Positions 23,245 through 52,064 of a DNA stretch of 64,000 nt are shown here, in pieces (within the stretch, counting starts at the first letter, position 1; the number at the start of each line of letters is the position of its first letter). This DNA is from Nectonema munidae (Eukaryota > Nematomorpha > Nectonematoida > Nectonematidae): contig JAUIRK010000907.1 of assembly GCA_030549495.1 (NCBI GenBank), positions 372,001 to 436,000 of the forward strand, given 5' to 3'. Under the pieces are notes generated by a model that was not told the DNA's origin, did no database searches, and saw only the letters and a list, made by a program, of their open reading frames with translations. A program made the position numbers and the translations under genes.

Positions 23245-23760
23245 TGTTGTAAATAGAGCGCCTCACAACATAATTGGAATGTTGTAGATAAAGGGGTGCC
23301 CCATAACATAGCTTAAAAGCTCACAATTCACTGGCAATTTACAACTAATCCTCTAACCACAATCACTCTGTTTTCAATAGTATATAAGCCTTCACATTTC
23401 TTTATCTACATATTATTATTTATTTATTTGAAAGTAAAGCCTACTTTTCTTTAAATAAATTTATTTCTTACTTTACTTTCAACCTGTCATCTCTATGGAC
23501 AACTTTATATGTCCAGAAAAACATGACATAGATCCTAACTCTGACACTTCTACTGACGAGTGGAAACACGGGTACTCAAACTTCAAGAATTTTCTCTCCT
23601 CCATCTCAGCTCTCTGTTCTCACTAACTACATTTCTGCCTCCGTCTTCAAATATATTGAGAACGTGGAAGAGTACGATAATGCCGTCTCTAAACTCGAAA
23701 GCAACTATGTGAAGAAAAAGAATCAAAATTTTTGCAATTTTAAATTTTTATTATATTCTC
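23245..23760 (+). mobile_element. Second Ty3/Gypsy fragment: LTR and start of gag, broken
   Basis: An LTR-like segment (about 23245-23481, TG to CA) contains a TATATAAG box near 23382 and an AATAAA near 23452. It is followed after 13 nt by an ATG opening a gag-like reading (DEWKHGYSNFKNFL; later YIENVEEYDNAVSKLESNYV). That resembles the gag of the element at 17362-21273 (KLWKHWFRGFTYYLDC; LAIEQLESTYV). Only this 5' portion remains. It is an old, incomplete, broken copy of a related family. Confidence 0.65.
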
Positions 23761-24289
23761 TCAAGGAACATGGGTAAAAGTAGTTGTGAACAAAATTTTA
23801 TAAAGCCTTTGATCAAGGACTCACAACCTTTAAATTATTGAGATGGAGGACAGAAAACTTTTAAATGAAAGTAAGATTTTTAAAATATATTTGCTAGAAT
23901 ATTTCAATGAATTTTTTTTACAACACATACAATTTTTAGAGGTGTACATTTTTAGAACTTTCAAAATAAACTTTACCGTCATGTTCTCAAGGAAGCAAAG
24001 TTAAACTAAAGTTTGGCGTGCCCGTGGTTTGGAGACAACCCACTAATCACTTGGATAACTTATTTCTGCCTTGTCAAAGTAAAAGGTTTTAATAAGAAAA
24101 ACAAAAAGCATTTGCAATACCCAATTATTCCTCAGCCATTGGGCCAGTTCCACACAGTGAAGAAATACCTGTGCCTAAATTCATTAAACTTCAAAAGATT
24201 TACGACACAAATCTCAGTTCAACTTCCTCTTTTGAAGAGGAACTGACAGATATTTTTCAAACATATGATGCAGATCGGGAAAGACCATT

Positions 24290-25110
24290 CTCTATTTACC
24301 CATTCTGAGTTAAATGATTTGGTTAGGGATCTATATCTGTCAAAAATGTCTGCTGAATTGTGGACTTCAAGACTGCTAGAAAAACGAATGCCAGTACCTG
24401 GTACAAGTGTCTAGTTTTATCGCAACAGCGTAAAAGAATTGCGTACAGTAGAGCTACTGAAGGACATTAGAAGAAAAAAGATTTGCCACTTAGACAGCGT
24501 TTAACACCAGGAGATAAAAATGTGATTAATAAACCTCTACTTGACATGAATACAATAGTGTTTCCTCCTCTACACATAAAACTTTTGGTGATGAAACAGT
24601 TTGTAAAAGCTCTTAATCACAATGGGCAATGCTTTAGTTATATATGTTCAGCATTTCCTGGATTTAGTGAAGAAAAAAAAACCCGGAATATTTGATGGAC
24701 CTCAAATTAGAACGTTGATCAAAGATCATCATTTCCTTGCAACAATGACTAAAGAAGAGGCAAGAGTTTGGACTGCGTTTTGTAAGGTCGTGAAAAATTT
24801 TTTGGGAAACAAGAAAGCTGAAAACAATAAAGAAATTGTTGAAGAGCTACTTGTCAGCTTTAGGGGTCTTGGATGTATAATGAGCATCAAGATTGATTAC
24901 TTGCATAGCCATTTGGGCAAGTTTCTAGAAAATCTTGGAGATGTTAGTGAAGAACAAGGGGAACGTTTTCATAAAGATATTAAAACGATGGAATAACGTT
25001 ATCAGGGCCGATGGGACTCATGCATGATGGCAGATTATTGTTGGAGTTTAATGAGAGACAACCCAGAAGTTGTATATCAGAGATCAGCTAAGAAAAAGCG
25101 CTTTAAATAA
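24290..25110 (+). pseudogene. Pseudogene of a repeat-associated arthropod protein family
   Basis: Segments in order are FTHSELNDLVRDLYLSKMSA, then LTPGDKNVINKPLLD, then VFPPLHIKLLVMKQFVKALN, then GIFDGPQIRTLIKDHHF, then VVKNFLGNKKAENN, then MSIKIDYLHSHLGKFLENLG, SEEQGERFHKDIK and MADYCWSLMRDNP. I recall very similar proteins as large, mostly uncharacterised families in arthropods and other animals, probably carried by DNA transposons. I cannot name the superfamily. This copy has a frameshift at a poly-A run near 24680. A TAA at 24995 follows IKTME, where the family continues RYQGRWD. The reading ends at 25110. No terminal repeats were identified. Confidence 0.65.
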
Positions 25111-25214
25111 TGGTGATTTTGCATTGTTGGTTAGTTATTTGTCATGATAATTTTTTCACTTGTAAATAAATTTATATTTGACTTTATTTAAAAAAATTCA
25201 ATTCAATTCTTTTC

Positions 25215-25232
25215 TATATATATATATATATA
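25215..25232. repeat. TA dinucleotide repeat
   Basis: Nine TA units just downstream of the pseudogene. Confidence 0.9.
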
Positions 25233-25391
25233 ACATAAGCAAATTTTTTGAAAATCTCAAAAAGCTGATGTGATGGCAAAAAACTGAATTCATATTTGAA
25301 TTCTACGACTAAAACTTGGTTAGAATCAGCTAAAAAATCTTTCCCCAGAAAAATCGTGTTGACCTGTGAAAACAAAAGTGAAAGAAGAAAA

Positions 25392-25600
25392 TCATTTTAT
25401 TAACAATATATCATTTTTAGAGCAATAAAGCAATTTACATGTCAAACATTCAGCCTTCTTGAATTTTCGTTGAAATAGTTCGAAAACTCTTTTAAGGGTC
25501 GAAAAACTTATCTCACAGGATGCAGTACTGATTCCTATTGTTAGAGCAGCTTGATTCTCAAAAAATACTCTTGACAATTTTATAATATATTTATTGAAAC
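25392..25600 (-). pseudogene. hAT transposase C-terminal fragment
   Basis: Minus-strand reading ALTIGISTASCEISFSTLKR matches the hAT dimerisation signature (PVSTASCERSFSALKRIK in typical members). The usual RLSGLALL continuation is replaced by diverged sequence. No ends were found. Confidence 0.7.
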
Positions 25601-25981
25601 TACCAATGTAGAAAGAAAAGACTTTTTCACAAGCGCACTTTATCGGTTGTAATTAATTTTAAACTTATATAAGTTTGAAATATTGATTGGAGAGGCTTGT
25701 AAAATTGAGTATGCAACTAACCATTTTGAAAAAATACACTAAATTTGAAGGGATAAAAAAATCATATCGATCTATTGCTGTCGCATACATATTCAAAACT
25801 TGCTATCACATGGGTCTATTATCGGAAATTTTCTTGCACTGAAAAAATAACTGAAATAATTATTTCAAGATTCTATTTGTTAGTACATAATATAAAATAA
25901 AATAAAATGGGTCTGGCTTTAAAGTGCACTTGTAAGTGAATTTTTATGTGCATGTTAATAGCGATAAAAAATAAAGATAAA
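25601..25981. other. AT-rich stretch, no gene seen
   Basis: Nothing was recognised between the hAT fragment and SINE copy 2. Confidence 0.4.
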
Positions 25982-26125
25982 AGTAGAGGTGCCTTGTGGT
26001 GTTTTCATCGAAAAGGCATCATTGCGTCACTTGTATCGAACTATGAAGAAAAGAGGCTTAATGATGTATCGAAACAAAGACCTTGAGTTATCAAAACCTA
26101 GTATCTAACCAACCCCACTCATGCT
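25982..26125 (-). mobile_element. tRNA-derived SINE (copy 2)
   Basis: Same family and orientation as 11101-11258. The minus-strand head is GCATGAGTGGGGTTGGTTAG, and the body shares TTCATAGTT(T/C)GA and GATGAAAACACC-type segments with copy 1. It is more decayed in box B. Confidence 0.65.
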
Positions 26126-26774
26126 CAAATAATATGTATCATGCTATTTTATATTTGTAAAAAAAAGTGCCCGATTAAGCTGACCAAAATTAAATGATAA
26201 AATTATTAAATTTAAATGCTTTTCACTCAATAAAGTTGTGTTTCTAGCTACCATTAGCTATGGCTTAGTTTAATAATTAATGAAAATGGGCATGATGAAT
26301 AATGCTTTGATCTTTCTAATTTTTTTTAATTGGTTGACGTAGCTTGTAATGCACTTAGGACTCAAAACCTTTAGTGGTGTTAAAAGAGCATTCATTTTAA
26401 TTGTTATAAATACAAAATTTTTATCTGATCTAAATAATTAAATTTTAAAACATATGATTTTTAATCAAAAAATATATTAAAAGCATTCATTTCAATTGCT
26501 ATGATTACAAAAAATTTTTATCTGATCTATATTTTTATTTTTGTTGCTTTGTTACTCCAGTTATTAAAAGGGGTTCTCTCATCATATTAATATTTAAAAT
26601 TATTTAAAATTGTTTATATTCAATATAAACTGAAAATTCTTTTTTAGTCTATATAATTTGGGCTAAAATATTTGATTTACATGAATCTTCTGCTTTTATC
26701 CTTAGCGCCATAAGCTAGTCACCCTAATTTTTTATTCGTCATGATCGATTTTAGGACCGAGTTAGTCTAGACTC
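26126..26774. other. AT-rich stretch, no gene seen
   Basis: Two short similar segments (around 26375-26410 and 26475-26525, sharing CATTTTAATTGTTAT and TTTTTATCTGATCTA) suggest a small local duplication. Nothing else was recognised. Confidence 0.35.
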
Positions 26775-26870
26775 ATTGCCATTTAATCTGTTTTAGCCCG
26801 GTGTAATTAAGATTTTTTAGATAAGTGTCTTTGATACCACAAGGTCTCGTGTTCGATCCAGCATTTAGCC
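26775..26870 (+). mobile_element. Second tRNA-like SINE family
   Basis: The sequence has a box A-like TAGCCCGGTGTAATTAAG and an exact box B GTTCGATCC about 50 nt later, the spacing expected for RNA polymerase III promoters. A related, more decayed segment is at 53695-53760. It lacks a foldable acceptor stem, so I call it a SINE head rather than a tRNA gene. Confidence 0.5.
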
Positions 26871-28251
26871 TTCCTTTCTTATAGTCCGGCACAAATGGTG
26901 CAATAGCAGAAAACAGTCGAATGTACTTTGACCGCACATTTATGTTTTAATTAAAATTATTACCCTTTACAAGCACTTAATATTAAAAACGCTAGAATGG
27001 CTGTTATAACTAAATGAACGTAAATGTTAGTAGTGGTCTATGTTTGATTGATAATGTCAAAATCCTACAGCTACTAGTACATAATCTATATTGTAGAATC
27101 ATTTATAAGTGTCGCACAGAAAGCTTTTTGGCAATGTCCTCATTTGTAGTGTTTTACTAGTTGGCTGTATGTAATTCTCTTGAATTGTGTCATAGTTCAA
27201 CGTTCCGCTATTCCTACAGTATCGTAGTAACTTAGGAATTTCAACGGTCAAGAGAAGTTCTCAAAATTTGTTATTTTATATACAAATAGCATCAGTTATT
27301 TGTGTCAAAAACACTTTTTTGAGTCCTTAGTTTGTAGAATTAAATCCTATAGGCCTTTACTATTATAGTTTGAAAAATAAAAAATAGCATTGGCGTGAAA
27401 AAGATGCAAAAAACTTAAAAATAAAAAGAAAAACAATCCTTATTGAAATATAATTTTGATGAAGAGAATACAAGATTTCCTCGACAAATATTAAAATTTA
27501 TGATAGACCGAAAGAGTTTAATGTATAAAAGAATCGAAGTATCTAATAAAATTTAAAGTTTTAGATTTGAAGACCAAATTTCGTGTCCTATTCCCTTATC
27601 TACAAATATTGGCAGTGGAGTAAAACATGATATATCACAGTTGGAAGAAGACATCTATAATGAGGTTTCAAAAAAACATTTGGTTTTTATTGTAACGTTC
27701 TGACTGCATAACTTATTGAAACTTTATATAAAAAACGAGCTTTTAAAAAGATTTATTTTCTGCATCAAAGTTGGGAGAACTTTAGTTTATTTGGAGAAAA
27801 ATGTCATAAACCAAGATCTGCTGGATGATCACAAATACCAACTCTTGAACCTTTGTAAATCTTGTCTATAACACCCAAAGTAAACCAATCAAAGGTTCAT
27901 TTCCGTTAGAGATGTTTTCTAGTTAGAGATGCTACATATAATTTATTTTAGTGTTTAAATGAGGCATCATTCAGTTTTTAACTATTTGTAGGATTAATTA
28001 TACCAAGAATAGGAAGTTAAGAGGGGTCTAACTCTTAGTTAAGTCTTATTTTCTTTTATATGCAAAATATTGGCTTTTTCTAACTATAGGCTTATGCAAT
28101 ATAACGAATGAAATTTTTTTCAATATGAGTATATTAGTTTGGGACGCTATTAAAATTCTCGTGGGCGGGGGTTTGCCCACTCCTGGTCTTCATAGACAGA
28201 TAAATGAACTGGTGGGGAAACCTAGCACTACTCATTTTTAAACCAATTAAT
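26871..28251. other. AT-rich stretch, no gene seen
   Basis: No supported gene, RNA or repeat found. Confidence 0.4.
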
Positions 28252-28618
28252 GACCAGTGATTCGAATGTGAATCTTTTCAAAATATACAGTTTGTGACGG
28301 GCACATCGTATGTGATACATCTACATTTTCTTTCATAAAAACTTTTTACTATGAAAGATTTTAATTAAAAATGAATAAATAAAAAAATGCAATTCTATGT
28401 GCAAACCTGTAAATTAAAAAAAAATCACGGTCTTTCTAGTTTCTAACTATCTCTTTTAATTTTTAAATAAAATCATTTGCATATTCCAGCTATAATTTTT
28501 TGAATTATGATAGATAATACATTCATTTAAGTATCGTATATTTCTTTGTATCAAAATAAATTACAATTTTTGTTTGATTAATCATAAAAGTTGACATATC
28601 ACATATGAATCACTGGTC
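28252..28618. mobile_element. MITE, 367 bp, with 20-bp inverted ends
   Basis: The left end GACCAGTGATTCGAATGTGA and the inverted right end GACCAGTGATTCATATGTGA match at 18 of 20 positions. No coding potential. The target duplication is unclear, so the superfamily is not assigned. Confidence 0.65.
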
Positions 28619-28711
28619 GTGACCAGGAAGTAATGAACAATACTGTCTGCATTCCTTGCATCACAAACTCTCTTTACTTCCTATAATAATGGTATCATTA
28701 CTATATATTAT

Positions 28712-28800
28712 AGAGCTGGGTTTTTCAACCGTGTCTATGTGGACCCCCAAGGGGTTCACGATATTTTTTGAGGGGTCGTCCATATAAGAATAATTTCAAA
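28712..28800. mobile_element. hAT-like left-end remnant
   Basis: CTGGGTTTTTCAACCGTG followed by GTGGACCCCCAAGGGG-type sequence matches the terminal region of the Buster-like hAT copies elsewhere in this window. No right end was found before the next element. Confidence 0.4.
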
Positions 28801-29127
28801 TTTTGCAAATGGTTCATATTAAAAATAAAATTTTAATGTTTATTAATAAAAAAATTAATTTTTTTGAGGAAGTTCTGAAATTGAAAAAATTATATATTAT
28901 TCATTCCTCCAAGTAAGCAGCTCAGTTATTAGTGACTGCTTTCTCATCTTCATATCTTGTTGAATCAGGTTGGATACTAAAAGTGATTAAAATACCATTT
29001 ATTTTTTATTATTTTTAAGGCCTTCAATCATGATTTTATCTGCATTTTTTCGAAGAAAAATGCTCACTTTTCTGACTTGATAAAATTTAATTTTATATAT
29101 TTTTAATAGATAAGCAGGGTTAAAAAA

Positions 29128-29381
29128 CAGGGCCGGCTCTACTATTCGCGGGGCCCAGTGTGGGTAGGAAAAAAGATTAAAAGTGAGAAATAAGATTTTG
29201 AAAAAAAGAAAAGAGATTTGTTTTATTACTTTTTCATTAACACAAAATGACGATCAAAGTAGTAACTTACTTTGCGAACCTTGCCTTTAGCGAAATCATA
29301 CAATATATCATCAAAATGAAAAATGAGAAGCGCGGGGCCCACTCCGGCCGCATAGGTTGCAGTGGCCTAAGGCCGGCCCTG
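29128..29381. mobile_element. hAT MITE, 254 bp, perfect target duplication
   Basis: The ends are CAGGGCCGGCTCT on the left and AAGGCCGGCCCTG on the right. They are flanked by a perfect 8-bp duplication ttaaaaaa (29120-29127 and 29382-29389). A GCGGGGCCCA motif recurs near both ends. There is no transposase, and the short open frame across its right end is not a gene. It lies about 340 bp upstream of the thiolase start codon. Confidence 0.9.
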
Positions 29382-29720
29382 TTAAAAAATATACTATATA
29401 CAAAATTTATTGAGGAAACAAATAAAAAATAAGAACTAGAATTAAGTCTAAATTTTTAATTTTGTTCATTTATTCGTTCTTTTTCATATAAACAAGCTAT
29501 ATAAAATATAAGCCTTAATACCTCCACCTCACCGTAAATTTTTCTACCTAAACCCATCAATGATTGATAACTTTCTGAAACATTTCTTCATGATTGTTGT
29601 TTCATCTATCATCTTGTTAAGGAATAGCATTTCTATCTTGGTACTATTTCTAAGAATAATACATATACCTTTTATCTATTAATTGATGAATTTGATCATA
29701 TTTAGGCCTACATTTTTACA

Positions 29721-46016
<16,296 letters not shown>

Positions 46017-46082
46017 CACTTTTTTAATGAAAAATACTTTTTCTAAATTCTTGTTGATACAAAACAGGTATACACAGATCGT

Positions 46083-46088
46083 AATAAA
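46083..46088 (+). promoter_or_regulatory. Polyadenylation signal AATAAA of the thiolase gene
   Basis: AATAAA, 66 nt after the TAA stop at 46014-46016; a plausible 3' end signal. Confidence 0.55.
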
Positions 46089-48376
46089 AACTTTTTTTAC
46101 TGATTTTTAATATGAGTATTTCAAAGAACCGTTTACGAAAGTTTTCCATCATCTGTTTGTGTTTTATTTTTAAAATTCTCACATTAAAACATAATATTTA
46201 TTCCGGATATACCATACTTTGTATTTAAGTATCTGGGTTCGTTTATTTTAAATTATAAAAATGAATGCATATAATTAGGTAACTAATTAAATTTGTAAAG
46301 GAGTACTCAAATAAACACTAACCATACAAACTAACTGACTATTTAACTAATTTGAAAATACAGAACGATTTTTTTATGGTTAGGCAAATGTTCGCTTTGA
46401 CCTGTAGGTACGCCCCTGATACCGCCACTTCACATTCTCATCTATTTTCCGTTTTCACTTTTTTAATAAATCACTAACATTTATTTCTGACAAAATGGAA
46501 AGGACATCTCGTGTAAAAGAATTTGGCTTCAGAAATGCATAAAAATATACGCCGCATGGCTTCCATAAAAGAAAAGTTCGTGGTGCTAAATCACAAATCT
46601 TATTTTTATATGCCTCGTTAACCAGCCTGGCTTTGTAGCAATAAAGATCTATTGTATCAAGTGTGAGAATTAAGCATAGCTTGGAGCGACGCTAGAAGTC
46701 TCCATTATATTTCCTCCTTTTAATTAAAGATTTGTACTTTGTTTTGTAAGTCTTGTCTTTTTTCACTTTCAAACTTTATGATAGTCTCCAAATATTTGAA
46801 TCATTGGTGTGTAGTTTTATTTTGTATGTCTTTATTTTTGATTTCAACCTTTATAATATTCTCCAAGAACTTATATCATTCGAGTATAGCTTTATTTACA
46901 TAGACAGTTCGTTCAACCCAAGCATCGACAGAAAGTGATTGGTGATTTGTCAATGATCCAATAGGAATAAATATCTTACACGAACGAATAAAAACGGATC
47001 AAGAATTATATATCTCCAATTTACCCAAGAATAAAATTCTTCTATCATGTAAATTTTTCAATATTATAATTAAAATATGCCACAAATGAATAATAAAACA
47101 TTCTTGTTGATAAGTTTTCAATATTTTGTACTTATTAATTCTCGATTTCGAGTAATAATTTTTTATAATTTATTCGGTTATTGATCTTTAAAAAAAGAAG
47201 ATGAAATCGATCTCTGAGAACAAATAGTTCGATGAGCGCTGTTCTAACTTATATTTCTTGTCTTGGCTATTTTTCAATTAATAGCGTATTTGACATAAAA
47301 TTAATAAAACACACGTTTACTTTGTTTTCAGATCGCATAACTGGTGTAGTTTTGGGTGACAATCTAATTCTTCTAGTTCGAATTTCTTGATATCTTCATT
47401 TAAGCAGTTTTGTGTGAATGCATTTCTTATGGACAATAATAACATATGTTATACAAAATACATATTACACTCTTTTTTATAAGTAACTGAAATTTTAAGC
47501 CCCTTAAAAAACAGTAATTTCATTTAAAAGTTTGTACACATTTTTCCATCCTTTAAACTCCTCAAACTTTTTAACCCGTTGACCCCTTCATATATTATTT
47601 GCTTTCTCCTTGACCTCGAGACTTGTTTAAAATAAAAATATGAAATCATTTTTGCATTTCTTATCATGAAAACTAATATATGAAAATTTTGCTTTAAAAT
47701 AAAAATAATATGTTATTTGTTTAAATACTAATACATAACTATCATGACTATCTCGATTTTTTCCTGACTATAAATCTAATTGATTCTCCATAACATAACC
47801 TACCTCCTTCTGACCTCGAAAATAACCAAAGAGTAGCCGCCTCCAGCATTTCGCCAAATATTGAGACATTGGTGAAGAAACACAAACATAAATTTCGCAT
47901 TGTCATAATTTTCTCATTTGTCACTATAAAATTAAAACACTGTGCATTTCAATAAATTGTTTTTAATAAATAATTTTGCTTTTATCATTTTTTTTTTCAT
48001 AACCTTTCTATATAAAGCAAATCATAGACAGACTGATAAATGAAAAAAAACAGTAGTATAATAAATAATATGCAAGTATAAGTGTGTATACGTACATATC
48101 CTTAATTAGTGCTCCTGGCCCTTGCCAGGCTTTGAAAACATAATCTGGCCCACATATCAACAAAGGTTATCCAATATCCATGCATGCTCTATGTAATAAT
48201 CAATCCCTAGAAAACCCTCATTGAACTCAAGGGGTCGATATCGACCATTTTGGTGACGCCTGGTTTAAACAGAAGTTAATTAAAAATATACCAGTGTTTT
48301 ATAAAATAATTCTTAAGACAGCCTAGCACTAAACAATAATATATTGGAATCTTTTTATTGGTTAAACCCTCTAAAT
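46089..48376. other. AT-rich intergenic stretch, no gene seen
   Basis: Short open frames have no recognisable family. A GTACGCCCCTG motif near 46410 and some CTGACCTCGA repeats (47609, 47818, also 43855) may be decayed TE ends. Confidence 0.4.
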
Positions 48377-48539
48377 CAGTGTTTGTCAATCTTTATTGCT
48401 TCATGTCCCGAATCAGCAATTCGTATTCAGTTACTGCCTCTTCTAAACATATGCTTAATTTTTTTCCAAGCTCAATGTGCATCACTGTAAAAGCCTCATG
48501 CAACACAGGAGTACACGAACCCCCAGCTTTGTACCGCTG
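48377..48539. mobile_element. hAT-type MITE, 163 bp
   Basis: It begins CAGTGTTTGTCAATC and ends TTGTACCGCTG. The flanks ctctaaat (48369-48376) and ttctaaat (48540-48547) match at seven of eight. The central TA in the duplication fits the Buster-like group. The inverted match between the ends is weak. Confidence 0.55.
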
Positions 48540-51500
48540 TTCTAAATCAAGGATGTTGAATTCTCCTGACACATTTTGCCTACAATTTCTTATGATTCTG
48601 AGTCTTAATTTATTTAAAAAACATTCTCTTGCTTGTGTTTCAACCTTTGAGTTTTTTCAAATAAAAATTATAATAGAAAAAATTCCTCCGTAAATTCAAT
48701 CCCGTCTTTAGCCTATTGTTAACTTTTGAGTGTGAAACCTTTGCTCTCTAAATATTCTTAAAAAAGTAGTATACTTCATGAAGCAAATTATTATTGGTTG
48801 ACATTGCAAGTAATAAAATGCAGGCCTTTTCTTTAAAGGATATTCTATACAAGTTTTTACTTTCATAAAAAATGTAATCAGAATCGGGTTTCTTGTCTAT
48901 AATTTACCCTTTTTCTAACTATATCTGAATACAAAAAATAAAAAGAGAATAGTAGCCAAAATTTGTAAGTATTTTTTAAAACTTGGAGTCAGATTTCCTT
49001 TTCACTCTGCAACACTGATTCCTACTCCAACTTTTATTTATTTTTGTGTATATTATTTAAATAAAATAAGAAAATAAACTAATTTTTTAAATAGGGTAAT
49101 ACCAAACACTATTTTTAATCATAGACTTGAATTATTAAAAAAATGTATATTTGCCATTTTCGTTGTAGTTTAAATTTAAATGCGATTAGCATTTTAGAAG
49201 TAAGCTTTAGCATTGGACTCTGGATTTGGGAATTGTGTCCTGATCAGTAGTGAACAAAAACCTTGAAATTCTAAACACATTTTTAGAGAAGCTGTATGTG
49301 CTTATCTCGGAAATTATTCTACATAATTATTTAATATAATATTACTAAAATGGATCTTTGGAATCAACATATTTAAATAAGTTAAAATCCTAATGTGTGT
49401 TTTTATGCTCATTTAGTTAAAAAATGACCATTTCTTATATATATATTTACATATTGGCATATTTTTTGAAAATATATGTTGTAGAAATGCCTTATTAGAA
49501 CATTTCTCAATGCTCACACTCACTGCTCTGAAGTTTGGATTGAAAAAAGTAAAGAAATTAAATCTCTATTGAGAAAATCATTGTAAACTGAATTAAAATG
49601 CTTTCCATGCTCACTTTAGGGTGTGAAGTTCTTAAATTTCTAATCCTTCAGCACTACTCGTAACTAAGACGGTGTTTAGATGATTTAAAACTATTTTTTA
49701 GGGAAAAAGCACACATGGCACGAAAATCAACACCATTTTTGTCTATGGTTTTGAAAATATTTTACTGGAATAAGCTTGACATCTTGAAGTATCAGAATAA
49801 TATCTTTAACAATTAGTTGGTTTTTGGAGACTTTATTCTCCAGTCGCAAACATGCTTTCAAAGCTTTAGATAAGTATAAAAAATTCCGTGCTTGAATGCA
49901 ACATGACTGTCTCAATGATGAATGGAACAGTAATATTTCATAGGGGATCGTTGAAATTCAATATATGTCCGATGACTTTGTGATCTGCCATAAAGATTCA
50001 GTATGTAATATTCATAGTTCACACATAACGAGTCCCATATGATATACTTTCTGAAAAACTTGCAAAATCGGAACACTGGATTTATTGTGGTAGCGTAAGC
50101 ACTTTAAACTTTCCTTGGTTGCATCTATAAAGACACCATTGAGTAGAATTGTAGGGAAAATGAAGAGGTGTTAACGAAACAGGGCCTACTTCGCATAGCA
50201 AAATTTATTTTATCTTGACAAGTTTGCAATGCTAATCATGAGAGAGATCGTTTACTTAGGTTTTCTTTAGTGATCCAAGAACAATTTTTATTGCTTCTAC
50301 ATGAAAAGGAGAGAGGCTACTTTGTTAAAGGATCTTTCATTATCTGATTCATGAAGTTTCTTAATTTAGGATATACAAGAGCTAGAATATTTGTGTGAGA
50401 AACAGATCTTCAGGCTAAAGCAAAGTTTAGATGTTCTTTTTTAGTTGTGCTTTATGATCAGTTATACTTGCTATTCTTCTCTTCCCGCCATAAAAGAAGC
50501 AAATTTGAAAAATGGGGTACAAATTTTTTTAGCTTTTTCTTTGCAGCCAAATTTCCAAGTAAACACTTCTCAAGTAGGTAGTAATTTTCGATGCCGTTCT
50601 AATATTGTAAAATTTATACAAACAGTGCTCGCTTGGATGTGGAAAATAATTGAGAAATTAAATGAATCTATTTTGGCTCTTTGCGTCCCCATCACATGAA
50701 TCGCCGTATGCTCTGATAATTTCTAAAAGATAATTTCTAGCACTTCAAAAAGAGTAAGATGAATTTTTTTCGCAACTGTTCTTTTACTTTTTGTTTTTCG
50801 TTAAAGCTCGTCATGAACATAAGAATAAATGCATTTATAGTTAAGCTTTATAATCGATAATATTTTAGAAAGAATTTTTCTATTACAGGTTGACTACCAC
50901 TAATTTTCTTTCCAAAGATTTGAGAGTTTTTTAAAAAAAAATATCAAAAATTATTAGAAAAGTTTAATCTAAAAGTTTTATATTAAATTTTAATTAAAAT
51001 TTTAAAATTCAAGATATGGTGATTAGTTTGTATAGTATGGTGTATTTTAAACCGTTGAGCAGAAATGTGATACCCGTGTCTCAAAGAAATGAAAGCTGGC
51101 TTGAAGCTGATCTAAATTGATAAGGTTAAAAATGTCACTTGAACAGACTAAGTTTCAAAAATATCAATGAAGAAAAACAAAACAAAAAAGGAATAAAAAT
51201 AATGATAAATCAAGGTGGTGTTTGTGCTAATAACATTTCTACCGAATCAATTAGTGCGCGTAAGTTATTGATTATATCACAGGATTTTAAAAAAATGTGG
51301 GAAAACGGAATTAATAGAAAAACCTTTATTGGACATATTCTTTATTTCTTGAATGATATAAAAAAAATTTGAAGAGGATGTATGCTATCTTGGAATTTCA
51401 ATAAAAAATGTTTCAATTATATACGCATCTACGTTTATGTTCACCACCACATTTTTAGTTGCGTACTTTTTATTTACAGTATAAGACTAACTTTTAAGTC

Positions 51501-51808
51501 AATTCTTATGATGATTATAGCTTTTGCATTTCTTAACCAATTTTAGCATGAAATACGCCAAATTATTTTATCCCTATTTTAAATTATGCAAGTCACACTT
51601 AAAAAAATTTAGTATCTGAAAAAGTTTATAGTGTTAGAGTTGTACCACAAACTCTCAACAAAGAGTAATTATCTGAAGTTTTTTTGAATAAACAGAAAAC
51701 TTATGAAGTATTAAGACAGTAAAAATATAATAAAATCAATCGTGTAATTATTTCCATTTTGCAAGTTGTTTTACTTTTTTAATAAAAGTGTACTGAGTAA
51801 TTGTTTAA
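48540..51808. other. AT-rich intergenic stretch, no gene seen
   Basis: Open frames such as 50445-50699 and 51139-51372 match no family I know and lack convincing splice sites. No repeat structure was noticed. Confidence 0.4.
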
Positions 51809-52064
51809 CCCATTATCCACCAGAATAATAATCAGACGATATCTAATGTAAAGCAGAAGATTTGTATTAAAAAGTATTGATAAAAACAGACGATTTTATT
51901 TTTGTTAGGTCGACTTTGGTCGATACCGGGGTAACCCATTTACGACCAATGTTCCTATTTTGGAACATAAGTAATTTCATCTTCGTCTGCTTTTTTCAAC
52001 GACTTTGAATATAAATCGTCTGCGTTTTTTTAGATATCGTCTGCTTTGCTTGGTCTAAAATGGG
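51809..52064. mobile_element. TTAA-flanked MITE, composite, 256 bp
   Basis: TTAA at 51805-51808 and 52065-52068 flank CCCATTAT at the left and AAAATGGG at the right, the pattern of piggyBac-type elements. An internal AACCCATTTACGACC at 51932 starts a second unit. That unit (51934-52064) matches 60531-60639 in inverse orientation nearly base for base, apart from an internal duplicated block. The left unit matches 13000-13107. The whole looks like two family members joined. Confidence 0.8.

Noticed and set aside
26775-26870. tRNA gene on the plus strand
   Set aside because: Box B is good but no acceptor stem or anticodon arm could be folded.
29247-29432. Plus-strand open frame of 61 codons
   Set aside because: It runs across the right end of a non-coding hAT MITE.
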